A stretch of DNA of 21,531 bases from AWTP1-13 sp035253505 (GTDB lineage: Bacteria > Pseudomonadota > Alphaproteobacteria > Rhizobiales > Hyphomicrobiaceae): NCBI GenBank assembly GCA_035253505.1, contig DATFCC010000435.1, forward strand, positions 1-21,531, in the 5' to 3' direction. The notes under the pieces were generated by a model. The model saw only the letters and a list, made by a program, of their open reading frames with translations. It searched no databases and was not told the DNA's origin. The translations under genes and the position numbers were made by a program. Of the stretch, positions 14,466 to 21,519 are shown in pieces; the first letter of the stretch is position 1, and every line of letters starts with the position of its first letter.

Positions 14466-14488
14466 TCACCGCGGGCGCACGGCGGTGA
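14466..14488 (+). terminator. Hairpin after cpaCD
   Basis: TCACCGC (14466-14472) pairs with GCGGTGA (14482-14488), loop of 9 nt, starting 11 nt after the cpaD stop. No T-tract. It probably ends the cpaCD transcript before the superoxide dismutase gene. Confidence 0.45.
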
Positions 14489-14602
14489 GGCCGGGAAGGC
14501 GCGCAGAAGCGTGCAACGTCGCGGCTTGTCTTGCGTTACCCAAGCCAGTACCGTGCATCGCATTCTGCGCATTGCCGCAATCGAGCGCAATGGAGACCTC
14601 CC

Positions 14603-15208
14603 GTGACCTTCAAGCTCCCCGAACTTCCCTATGCGTATGACGCTCTCGCGCCGCACATGTCCGCCGAGACGCTGCAGTTTCATCACGACAAGCATCACCA
14701 GGCCTACGTCGACAACGGCAACAAGGTGGCCGGCCCCGGCACCAAGTACGAGGGCAAGTCGATCGAGGACATCTGCAAGGCGGCGTTCGACGCCAAGGAC
14801 GCTCCCGTCATCAACAACATCGGCCAGCACTACAACCACATCCACTTCTGGCAGTGGATGAAGAAGGGCGGCGGCGGCAAGAAGCTGCCGGGCAAGCTGC
14901 AGGCCATGGTCGACAAGGATCTCGGCGGCTTCGACAAAATGCGCGCCGATTTCGTCAATGCCGGCGTCACGCAGTTCGGCTCCGGCTGGGCGTGGCTCGC
15001 GGTCAAGGGCGGCAAGCTCGAGGTGGCGAAGACGCCGAACGGCGAGAACCCGCTGATGCACGGCGCGACGCCGATCCTCGGCGTCGACGTGTGGGAGCAC
15101 AGCTACTACATCGACTACCGCAATGCGCGGCCGAAATACCTCGAGGCGTGGTTCGACAATCTCGTCAACTGGGAATACGTCGAGGCGATGCTCGGCAAGG
15201 CCAAGTAG
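14603..15208 (+). CDS. sodB: Superoxide dismutase, Fe type
   Basis: Converts superoxide to oxygen and hydrogen peroxide in the cytoplasm; 201 residues and no signal peptide. All four metal ligands are visible: His27 (QFHHDKHHQAYV), His79 (QHYNHIHFW), and Asp162 and His166 (VDVWEHSYYIDYRN). Gln75, in NNIGQ before the second ligand, matches the Fe-SOD position, while the Mn-type Gln in the later ANQDSPL-like segment is replaced (TPNGENPL); this favours iron, though cambialistic use cannot be excluded. The GTG at 14603 is chosen: GGAGA (14592-14596) precedes it by 6 nt and it gives the normal N-terminus MTFKLPELPYAYDAL. The ATG at 14590 is out of frame. Confidence 0.95.
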   Translation: MTFKLPELPYAYDALAPHMSAETLQFHHDKHHQAYVDNGNKVAGPGTKYEGKSIEDICKAAFDAKDAPVINNIGQHYNHIHFWQWMKKGGGGKKLPGKLQAMVDKDLGGFDKMRADFVNAGVTQFGSGWAWLAVKGGKLEVAKTPNGENPLMHGATPILGVDVWEHSYYIDYRNARPKYLEAWFDNLVNWEYVEAMLGKAK

Positions 15209-15244
15209 CGCCAGGATGTAGCCCGAAAAAACTGCGCCGATTCC

Positions 15245-15308
15245 CAGCGCGGTCCCTCACTGCCATCAGCCCTGCCACACGCAGGCTGAGGAGCCAGGGG
15301 CCGCGCTG
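15245..15308. terminator. Long nested hairpin between convergent sodB and LprI-like gene
   Basis: The outer stem CAGCGCGG (15245-15252) pairs with CCGCGCTG (15301-15308). An inner stem within 15266-15289 (TCAGC-c-CTGC / GCAG-GCTGA, loop CACAC) is strong. It lies between sodB (stop 15208) and the convergent gene (stop 15312), so it is well placed as a bidirectional terminator. Confidence 0.55.
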
Positions 15309-15311
15309 CTG

Positions 15312-15740
15312 CTATCTGCCTCGGAAGCCGGCGCTCGAGCGCCGCTGCGCGTCGCGGTCGACATTGAGCGTGGTGCGGAAGCAGGTGCGCCGGAGCTGGC
15401 TCGCATCGAGGCACTGCTGGACGCGCTCGAGGAAACGGAGCTGGATGCGATAGCTGGCCGCGAGACAGCCGCGGTCGAGATGGCAGCGACCCCGCTCCTC
15501 GCCCCACACGGCGTGCCAGTAGCGCAGGCCTAGATACTGCCCGTACGACAGCCGCCGCGACAGGGCGGACACGCGGCGCATGACGCTCTCCTCGGTACGC
15601 GCCAGAGCCGCGTCCTTGCAGATGGCCAGTTGCGCTTCACCGAGCCAGCGCGAGCCGCAGTCGATGGCGCTGGCCGCGCCTGCGCCGGCGACGACCGCCA
15701 CGACGAATACCGCAAGCCCCGCTTGCAACCTCATTCGCAT
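15312..15740 (-). CDS. Secreted six-cysteine protein, LprI/DUF1311-like
   Basis: 142 residues with a signal peptide ending near ASA|IDC (about residue 25), so probably periplasmic. The mature part has six Cys (28, 41, 86, 92, 110, 120), enough for three disulfides. The spacing of the first two, DCGSRWLGEAQLAICKD, followed by ALARTEESVMRRVSALSRRL and WHAVWGEERGRC, resembles the LprI N-terminal (DUF1311) fold, members of which include lysozyme inhibitors. That function is not established here. The start is placed at the ATG at 15740; an ATG two codons later (15734) is nearly as good, and the ribosome site is weak. The frame is open upstream, but that part would spoil the signal peptide. Confidence 0.7.
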   Translation of the reverse strand: MRMRLQAGLAVFVVAVVAGAGAASAIDCGSRWLGEAQLAICKDAALARTEESVMRRVSALSRRLSYGQYLGLRYWHAVWGEERGRCHLDRGCLAASYRIQLRFLERVQQCLDASQLRRTCFRTTLNVDRDAQRRSSAGFRGR

Positions 15741-15892
15741 CACCGCCACATCGTCCTGGGCTTCGAGCACACCGCCGCCTTCTTGGACGGACAGCATAGG
15801 CGGGCGGCACCCCGTCCAGCAATCGCCAGTTGGTCTGTATCCGAGTGGAACCGGGCAGAGTTGCATCCGCTTTTACCCGGCCCGGCGGCCCG

Positions 15893-15921
15893 TTGCGGGC
15901 GCACCTGACACCCACTATGTT
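15893..15921 (+). promoter_or_regulatory. Putative promoter of tRNA-Gln
   Basis: TTGCGG (15893-15898) and TATGTT (15916-15921) with a 17-nt spacer fit a housekeeping sigma-70 promoter. Transcription would start near 15928, about 30 nt before the tRNA. Confidence 0.45.
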
Positions 15922-15958
15922 CCGCGCCACCGCGCACACCGACGGTGAAGGCGCGCAT

Positions 15959-16033
15959 TGGGGCGTAGCCAAGCGGTAAGGCAGCGGATTTTGATTCCGC
16001 CATACCCAGGTTCGATCCCTGGCGCCCCAGCCA
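15959..16033 (+). tRNA. tRNA-Gln (UUG anticodon)
   Basis: The complete cloverleaf can be drawn by eye. Acceptor arms TGGGGCG (15959-15965) and CGCCCCA (16023-16029) pair over 7 bp. The anticodon stem GCGGA/TCCGC encloses the loop TTTTGAT with anticodon TTG at 15991-15993. The T arm CCAGG-TTCGATC-CCTGG is canonical. The discriminator G (16030) is followed by an encoded CCA (16031-16033). It reads CAA, and CAG by wobble. It is a single tRNA with no neighbour in the window. Confidence 0.97.
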
Positions 16034-16205
16034 GCCAGCCAACCGGCTAATGCCTGTCATCCAGCGAGCGTCGGTGGGCCCGCGCCCGGTTGCACGGCGC
16101 GTCAGACGGCTCCCGCTTGCAGGCTTGCATCAGGTCGATGACAGTGTCGCATCAGGCAACCGGGCGTGAGCGAGACCCCGCGCTCTCGAGCGATGCAGGG
16201 CTGGG

Positions 16206-17762
16206 ATGGCGGAGATGGCGGTAACCGAGATCCTGCTGCGGCCGGGCCGCGTCACGTTGGAGGAATGGCGCGCCATCCAGCAAGGTGCCCGCGTGCGCCT
16301 CGATCCGGCCAGCGCACCGGCGATCGAGGCCAGCGCGCGTGCGGTGCAGGCCATCGTCTCCCGCGGCGAGGCCATCTACGGCATCACGACCGGCTTCGGC
16401 AAGCTGGCGAGCGTGCGCATCGAGGCGGCGGATCTGGCGCGGCTTCAGCACAACATCGTGCTGTCGCATGCCGCCGGTGTCGGGGAGCCGGCACCCGCCC
16501 ACATCGTGCGCCTGATGCTGGCGCTGAAGCTCGCCAGCCTGGCGCGCGGGGCTTCCGGCGTTCGTCCCGAGACCGTGGCGCGCATCGAAGCGATGCTAGC
16601 GGCGGATCTGCTGCCGGTGGTGCCGAGCCAGGGTTCGGTCGGCGCCTCGGGCGACCTGGCGCCGCTGGCACATATGGCCGCGGCGATGATCGGTGTCGGC
16701 GAGATCGACACCCCCCAGGGGCGCCTTCCGGCCGATGACGCATTACGGCGGGTCGGCCTTGCACCCTTGGCGCTCGGCCCCAAGGAAGGGCTTGCCCTGC
16801 TCAACGGAACGCAGTTCTCGACGGCCTATGCGCTGGCCGGGCTGTTCGCGGCGCTCGACCTCCTGCATGCCGTGCTCGTCACCGGCGCCCTGTCGACCGA
16901 CGCGGCCAAGGGCTCGGACGCACCCTTCGATGCACGCATTCACGCGCTGCGCGGCCACGCCGGCCAGATTGCCTGTGCCGACGCCTTGCGCAGGCTCATG
17001 GCGGGTAGCGCCATCCGCGCTTCGCATCTCACCGGCGATGATCGCGTGCAGGACCCCTACTGCCTGCGCTGCCAGCCGCAGGTGATGGGGGCGGCGCTCG
17101 ACGTGATGCGGCACGTGGCGCAGACGCTCGAGATCGAAGCCAATGGCGTGTCGGACAATCCGCTGATCGTCGCCGAGGAGGGTATCGCCCTGTCGGGCGG
17201 CAACTTCCATGGCGAGCCCGTGGCGTTCGCCGCCGATATGCTCGCGCTCGCCATCTGCGAGATCGGGTCGCTCGCCGAGCGGCGCATTGCCATGCTGGTC
17301 GACCCGGCCCTGTCCCGGCTGCCGGCGTTTCTGACGCCCAGGCCCGGCCTCAACTCGGGCTTCATGGTGCCGCAGGTGACGGCGGCGGCGCTGGTGGCGG
17401 AGAACAAGCAGCGTGCTGCTCCTGCCAGTGTCGATTCCATCCCCACGTCCGCCAACCAGGAGGACCACGTGTCGATGGCGGCGCACGCGGCGCGGCGGCT
17501 GCTGCCGATGGCGGAGAACGTCGTGCAGATCCTGGCGATCGAGTTGCTCGCAGCCTGCCAAGGGTGCGATTTCTATGGCGGCATGGTCTCGAGCGAGCCC
17601 TTGCAAGCCGTGCGGCGCCTGGTGCGCAGCGAGGTGCCGCGTCTGGAGGACGACCGCCTGATGGCGGCCGATATCGCCGCGGCGGCGGCCATGGTGCGGT
17701 CGGGTGCCGTGGTGCGAGCAGCAGGCCTGCCCTTGCCACGGCTCGGGGTAGGCCACGCGTAG
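16206..17762 (+). CDS. hutH: Histidine ammonia-lyase
   Basis: First step of histidine degradation: deaminates L-histidine to trans-urocanate in the cytoplasm. 518 residues, normal for the family. The self-forming MIO cofactor comes from Ala-Ser-Gly at 147-149 in GSVGASGDLAPLAH. The catalytic tyrosine loop YGITTGFG (Tyr58), QHNIVLSHAAG, LLNGTQFSTAYAL, QDPYCLRCQPQVMG and SGGNFHGEP are all present and favour histidine over phenylalanine or tyrosine lyases. Adjacency to hutU settles the substrate. The ATG at 16206 has AGGG about 5 nt upstream; the ATG at 16215 is an alternative. Upstream, GCATCAGG occurs twice, 22 bp apart (16127-16134, 16149-16156), a possible operator. hutI, hutG/hutF and hutC are not in the window. 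Confidence 0.96.
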   Translation: MAEMAVTEILLRPGRVTLEEWRAIQQGARVRLDPASAPAIEASARAVQAIVSRGEAIYGITTGFGKLASVRIEAADLARLQHNIVLSHAAGVGEPAPAHIVRLMLALKLASLARGASGVRPETVARIEAMLAADLLPVVPSQGSVGASGDLAPLAHMAAAMIGVGEIDTPQGRLPADDALRRVGLAPLALGPKEGLALLNGTQFSTAYALAGLFAALDLLHAVLVTGALSTDAAKGSDAPFDARIHALRGHAGQIACADALRRLMAGSAIRASHLTGDDRVQDPYCLRCQPQVMGAALDVMRHVAQTLEIEANGVSDNPLIVAEEGIALSGGNFHGEPVAFAADMLALAICEIGSLAERRIAMLVDPALSRLPAFLTPRPGLNSGFMVPQVTAAALVAENKQRAAPASVDSIPTSANQEDHVSMAAHAARRLLPMAENVVQILAIELLAACQGCDFYGGMVSSEPLQAVRRLVRSEVPRLEDDRLMAADIAAAAAMVRSGAVVRAAGLPLPRLGVGHA

Positions 17763-17772
17763 TAGGTTCTTG

Positions 17773-17790
17773 ACCGGCACATGTGCCGGT
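17773..17790. promoter_or_regulatory. Perfect 18-bp palindrome between hutH and hutU
   Basis: ACCGGCACATGTGCCGGT reads identically on both strands. It starts 11 nt after the hutH stop and ends 19 nt before the hutU ATG at 17810. As DNA it could be an operator for a dimeric regulator; as RNA it could form a short stem affecting hutU expression. It does not match the TGTATATACA-type HutC site I know of. Confidence 0.5.
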
Positions 17791-17809
17791 GTCCCGTGCG
17801 AGAGGCGAC

Positions 17810-19474
17810 ATGACCCGCATCGACAATGCCCGCATCATCCGCGCGCCGCGCGGGCCCGAGCTGTCCGCCAAGAGCTGGCTGACCGAAGCGCCGCTGCGGA
17901 TGCTCATGAACAACCTCGACCCCGAGGTGGCGGAGAAGCCGTCGGAGCTGGTGGTTTACGGCGGCATCGGCCGTGCGGCTCGCGACTGGGAGTGCTTCGA
18001 CCGCATCGTGGCCTCCTTGCGGCGCCTGGAAGCCGACGAGACGCTGCTGGTGCAATCGGGGAAACCGGTCGGCGTCTTCCGCACCCATGCAGACGCACCG
18101 CGGGTTCTCATCGCCAACTCCAACATCGTGCCCCATTGGGCCACGCTCGAGCACTTCAGCGAGCTCGACCGCAAGGGGCTCATGATGTTCGGCCAGATGA
18201 CCGCGGGCTCGTGGATCTACATCGGCAGCCAGGGCATCGTGCAGGGCACTTATGAGACCTTCGTGGAGGCCGGCCGGCGCCACTACGGTGGCAGCCTCGC
18301 CGGCAAGTGGATCCTGACGGCGGGCCTCGGCGGCATGGGCGGCGCGCAGCCTCTGGCCGCGGTGATGGCAGGTGCCTCCATGCTGGCCGTGGAGTGCCAG
18401 CCGAGCCGTATCGAGATGCGGCTGCGCACCAAGTATCTCGACGTGCAGGCCGGAACGCTCGACGAGGCGCTGGGGATGATCGAGCGCTCGTGCGCCGAGC
18501 GGAAGCCCTTGTCGGTCGGATTGCTCGGCAATGCCGCCGACATCTTCCCCGAGCTCATTCGTCGCGGCGTGCGCCCCGACGTGGTGACGGACCAGACCTC
18601 GGCCCACGATCCCGTCAACGGCTACCTGCCGAAGGGCTGGTCGCTGGCGGATTGGGAAACCCGACGCACATCCGACCCGAAAGGTGTAGAGGTGGCGGCA
18701 AAGCGCTCCATGGCCGAGCACGTGCGCGCCATGCTGGCGTTCCACAGGCAGGGCGTGCCGACCGTCGACTACGGCAACAACATCCGCCAGATGGCCAAGG
18801 ACGAAGGCGTCGCCGATGCGTTCGCTTTCCCGGGCTTCGTGCCGGCCTACATCAGGCCGCTGTTCTGCCGGGGTATCGGGCCCTTCCGGTGGGCGGCTCT
18901 TTCCGGCGACCCGGAGGACATCTGGCGCACGGACGCGAAGGTGAAAGAGCTGCTGCCGGGCAATTCGCACCTCCACAACTGGCTCGACATGGCCAAGGCC
19001 CGCATCACCTTCCAGGGCCTGCCGGCCCGCATCTGCTGGGTGGGCCTGGGCGATCGCCACCGCCTCGGCCTCGCCTTCAACGCGATGGTAGCGAGAGGCG
19101 AGCTCAAGGCGCCCGTCGTCATCGGCCGCGACCATCTCGATTCCGGCTCGGTGGCGAGCCCCAACCGCGAGACCGAGGCCATGCGCGACGGCTCCGACGC
19201 CGTCTCCGACTGGCCGCTGCTCAATGCGCTGCTGAATTGCGCCTCGGGTGCCACGTGGGTGTCGATCCACCACGGCGGCGGCGTCGGCATCGGCTACTCG
19301 CAGCACGCCGGCATGGTCATCGTCTGCGACGGAACCCCCGAGGCCGCAGGCCGCATCGAACGCGTCTTATGGAACGATCCGGCCACCGGCGTCATGCGCC
19401 ACGCTGATGCCGGCTACGAGGAGGCGGTGGCCTGCGCGCGCGAGAACCGGCTCAACCTGCCCGGCATTGCTTGA
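17810..19474 (+). CDS. hutU: Urocanate hydratase
   Basis: Second step of histidine degradation: adds water to urocanate to give 4-imidazolone-5-propionate, using tightly bound NAD+ as an electrophile. 554 residues, as expected. Visible: the N-terminal block LMNNLDPEVAEKPSELVVYGG, GQMTAGSWIYIGSQGIVQGT, the NAD-binding glycine loop TAGLGGMGGAQPLAA (about 168-182), the active-site cysteine loop ICWVGLGDRHRLG (Cys409), and the C-terminal VSIHHGGGVGIGYSQHAG. The ATG at 17810 is chosen because GAGAGG lies 4-5 nt upstream; an in-frame ATG at 17783 sits inside the palindrome without a ribosome site. It is co-directional with hutH, 47 bp away, so one operon is likely. Confidence 0.97.
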   Translation: MTRIDNARIIRAPRGPELSAKSWLTEAPLRMLMNNLDPEVAEKPSELVVYGGIGRAARDWECFDRIVASLRRLEADETLLVQSGKPVGVFRTHADAPRVLIANSNIVPHWATLEHFSELDRKGLMMFGQMTAGSWIYIGSQGIVQGTYETFVEAGRRHYGGSLAGKWILTAGLGGMGGAQPLAAVMAGASMLAVECQPSRIEMRLRTKYLDVQAGTLDEALGMIERSCAERKPLSVGLLGNAADIFPELIRRGVRPDVVTDQTSAHDPVNGYLPKGWSLADWETRRTSDPKGVEVAAKRSMAEHVRAMLAFHRQGVPTVDYGNNIRQMAKDEGVADAFAFPGFVPAYIRPLFCRGIGPFRWAALSGDPEDIWRTDAKVKELLPGNSHLHNWLDMAKARITFQGLPARICWVGLGDRHRLGLAFNAMVARGELKAPVVIGRDHLDSGSVASPNRETEAMRDGSDAVSDWPLLNALLNCASGATWVSIHHGGGVGIGYSQHAGMVIVCDGTPEAAGRIERVLWNDPATGVMRHADAGYEEAVACARENRLNLPGIA

Positions 19475-19493
19475 TCAAGCATTCTCCGCCCGC

Positions 19494-19514
19494 CCGGCAC
19501 AATTGCTTTGCCGG
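19494..19514 (+). terminator. Hairpin after hutU
   Basis: CCGGCA (19494-19499) pairs with TGCCGG (19509-19514) around a 9-nt loop, 20 nt after the hutU stop. A separate 12-bp palindrome, GCTTGATCAAGC (19469-19480), overlaps the stop codon itself. Probably the end of the hut transcript; no T-tract. Confidence 0.45.
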
Positions 19515-19602
19515 CCCGCGTGGCACCCTGTTCCGCCGGAAACAGCGCAATGCCCCCGGCCATGACCATAATCCGCCACTCTGAACACACAGGGGATTGG
19601 TC

Positions 19603-19872
19603 ATGAAACAGGTCGTCATCGCTCTCGCCGCTCTCGCCGCCACCGCCTTCATCGCGCCGGCCTCCTACGCCCTCGACTGCGATCCGGACGACGTGTCCGA
19701 AGTGGCCGAGTGCATGGAGAGCATCATCAAGCTCCCGAGCATGATCTCCGACGACATGCCGAGCATGCCTTCCATGGGCGGCGGCCGCCCCTCGCGCGCG
19801 GAGATGATGGAGGAGTGCGGGGCGACGAATGACCGCGAGCTCAAGCAGTGCATCCGCGAGATGCAGGACTAG
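19603..19872 (+). CDS. Small secreted Met-rich protein with twin CX10C motifs
   Basis: 89 residues and not a family I recognise. A clear signal peptide (MKQVVIALAALAATAFIAPASYA, cleavage near residue 23) sends it to the periplasm. The mature protein of about 66 residues has exactly four Cys in two equal pairs: Cys26-X10-Cys37 and Cys72-X10-Cys83. Between them is a Met/Pro/Ser linker with PSM repeated (PSMISDDMPSMPSMGGG). This suggests two helices joined by disulfides, with a possible Met-based metal site in the linker; both are inference. The ATG at 19603 has AGGGG 7 nt upstream; a TTG two codons earlier is unlikely. It sits alone between hutU and the convergent thiolase. Confidence 0.8.
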   Translation: MKQVVIALAALAATAFIAPASYALDCDPDDVSEVAECMESIIKLPSMISDDMPSMPSMGGGRPSRAEMMEECGATNDRELKQCIREMQD

Positions 19873-19981
19873 GAGAGATGCCACTCCTGCCGAACCGAGC
19901 GGCGGCCGCATAGGCGGCCGACCCGGCCGGGGTGGCGTGGAACTCCAAGAAATCCGGCAGGCTGCTGGCCCTGCCTGCACC

Positions 19982-20001
19982 TGGCGGCCCTCAGGCCGCC
20001 A
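19982..20001. terminator. Perfect hairpin overlapping the thiolase stop codon
   Basis: TGGCGGCC (19982-19989), loop CTCA, GGCCGCCA (19994-20001): a perfect 8-bp stem whose loop holds part of the thiolase stop codon on the minus strand. It lies between two convergent genes and is a candidate two-way transcription end, without a T-tract. Confidence 0.45.
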
Positions 20002-21295
20002 TACGCATTTCGGCGGCCTTGCGGCTCTCCATGATTGCCGCCACGCCCATGCCGCCCGCCGTGCACACCGAGATCAACCCGCGCCCGCCGTGCTCTGCCA
20101 GCAGCTTGGCGAGATTGCCCATGATGCGCGCGCCCGTCGCCGCGAACGGGTGTCCGAACGCCAGGCTCGACCCCTTCACATTGAGCTTGGCCCGGTCGAT
20201 GGGGCCCAGCGGCGCGTCCCGGCCCAGATGAGTCTTGCAATAGACCGGGTCCTCGAACGCCTTCAGCGTCGCCAGCACCTGCGCGGCGAAGGCCTCGTGG
20301 ATCTCGTAGAAGTCGAAATCCTGCAGCGTGAGCTGCGCGCGCTCCAGCATGCGCGAGACGGCAATGGTCGGCGCCATCAGCAAGCCCTCACCGGCGACGA
20401 AGTTGTTGGCCGACGTCTGCGAGTAGGTGAGGTAGGCCTGCACCGGCAGCGCGCGCTTGGCCGCCCAATCCTCCGACGCCAGCAGCACCGCCGCCGCGCC
20501 ATCGGTGAGCGGCGTCGAATTGGCCGCCGTCAGCGTCCCGCGCTCGGACTTGTCGAAAGACGTCTTGAGCTGCGCGATCCTCTCCAGCGAGATGTCCTCG
20601 CGCAGATTGTTGTCGCGGAACACGCCCGCGAAGGGCACGATCAGATCGTCCATGTAGCCCGCATTGTAGGCGGCTGCCGCCTTCTTGTGGCTCTCGTAGG
20701 CAAGCTGATCCTGCGCGGCGCGGCTGATCTTCCATTCCTGCGCGATCAGCTCGGCATGCTGGCCCATCGACAGGCCGGTGCGCGGCTCGCCGACGTTGGG
20801 CGGCTGCGGCGCCAGCTCGCCGGGCGAGAAGCCCTTGAAGGCCGAGAGCCGCTGCCCCATCGTCTTGGCATTCTGCACCTCGATCAGGCGGTGGGCGAAC
20901 TTCTCCCGGAAGACGATGGGCGCATCCGACGTGGTGTCCGAGCCCATGGCGATGCCGCACTCGATTTCGCCGGTGGCGATCTTGGCCTGGATCATGGAGG
21001 CGGCCTGCAGACTGGTGCCGCACGCCTGCTGGATGGTGATGCCGGGGGTGGTGGGCGCCAGCCGGCTGCCGAGCACCGCCTCGCGGGCGAGATTCCAGTC
21101 CTTGGAGTGGGAGACGACGGCGCCGCCGATCGCCTCGTCGATGTGCACACCCTTGAGGTCGTATTTGTCGACCAGCCCGTTGATGACCGCGGTCAGCATC
21201 TCCAGGTTCGACTTGTCGGCATAGAGCGTGTTGGAGCGGCAGAACGGGATACGCGAGCCGCCGATCACCGCCACGCGCCGAAGGGTCTGGTTCAT
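19991..21295 (-). CDS. Acetyl-CoA C-acyltransferase (FadI-like thiolase)
   Basis: Thiolase that cleaves 3-ketoacyl-CoA in beta-oxidation, or the reverse condensation. 434 residues, close to FadI (about 436) and longer than the short thiolases (about 390). The catalytic set is complete: nucleophile Cys92 (IQQACGTSLQAA), His333 (FYEIHEAFAAQ), His382 (AFGHPFAATGAR) and Cys411 (ISVCTAGGMG). The block LAFGHPFAATG, in place of the common IALGHPLGASG, is typical of the FadI/trifunctional-beta group. The ATG at 21295 has GGAG 7-8 nt upstream. The usual partner, a FadJ/FadB-type multifunctional enzyme, would be outside the window, possibly to the right. Family is firm; exact chain-length preference is unknown. 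Confidence 0.93.
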   Translation of the reverse strand: MNQTLRRVAVIGGSRIPFCRSNTLYADKSNLEMLTAVINGLVDKYDLKGVHIDEAIGGAVVSHSKDWNLAREAVLGSRLAPTTPGITIQQACGTSLQAASMIQAKIATGEIECGIAMGSDTTSDAPIVFREKFAHRLIEVQNAKTMGQRLSAFKGFSPGELAPQPPNVGEPRTGLSMGQHAELIAQEWKISRAAQDQLAYESHKKAAAAYNAGYMDDLIVPFAGVFRDNNLREDISLERIAQLKTSFDKSERGTLTAANSTPLTDGAAAVLLASEDWAAKRALPVQAYLTYSQTSANNFVAGEGLLMAPTIAVSRMLERAQLTLQDFDFYEIHEAFAAQVLATLKAFEDPVYCKTHLGRDAPLGPIDRAKLNVKGSSLAFGHPFAATGARIMGNLAKLLAEHGGRGLISVCTAGGMGVAAIMESRKAAEMRMAA

Positions 21296-21328
21296 GAACA
21301 GCTCCGATCTCTCTCTACGCGACCTTCA

Positions 21329-21348
21329 CCTCTCCCCTCGGGGAGAGG
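21329..21348. repeat. Palindromic repeat upstream of the thiolase gene
   Basis: CCTCTCCCC-TC-GGGGAGAGG, a perfect 9-bp palindrome (8 bp with a CTCG tetraloop). It has the same core as the repeat at 8897-8924, so this is a dispersed family with at least two copies in the window. It lies in the thiolase leader region. Confidence 0.6.
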
Positions 21349-21358
21349 ACGTGAGGCC

Positions 21359-21426
21359 ATGACTTGCGGTCGCTTACGCCAAGCCCACAGCTCGGGTTGC
21401 ACCTTGACGATGCGGCCGCAAGTCAT
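21359..21426. repeat. 68-bp element with long terminal inverted repeats
   Basis: ATGACTTGCGG (21359-21369) and CCGCAAGTCAT (21416-21426) are perfect 11-bp inverted repeats. One T/G position later, CGC (21371-21373) and GCG (21412-21414) continue the pairing, so the RNA could form a 15-bp stem with one U-G pair. Inside, AGCCC and GGGTT can form a smaller stem. It is flanked on both sides by other palindromic repeats. It could be a miniature mobile element or a structured RNA. Confidence 0.5.
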
Positions 21427-21497
21427 TCGGCCGAACTGGTGAGGGTGCACTGCTCCTCCTCGCAGTAGTAAAGGCCCCCTCATCCGCCCTTCGGGCA

Positions 21498-21519
21498 CCT
21501 TCTCCTCCAAGGGAGAAGG
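21498..21519. repeat. Palindromic repeat at the right edge
   Basis: CCTTCTCC (21498-21505) pairs with GGAGAAGG (21512-21519). The wider context (CCCTCATCCGCCCTTCGGGCACC, then the palindrome) resembles a repeat scattered through many Rhizobiales-type genomes. It is probably cut by the window end or close to complete. Confidence 0.5.

Noticed and set aside
17783..17809. Earlier ATG start for hutU
   Set aside because: It lies inside the palindrome and lacks a ribosome site, while 17810 has GAGAGG upstream and gives the normal N-terminus.
17573..19306. 577-codon minus-strand open frame
   Set aside because: It is antisense to hutU, which is complete and motif-rich.
19829..21442. 537-codon plus-strand open frame
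   Set aside because: It lies antisense to the thiolase, whose catalytic motifs are complete. Long antisense frames are expected in GC-rich DNA.
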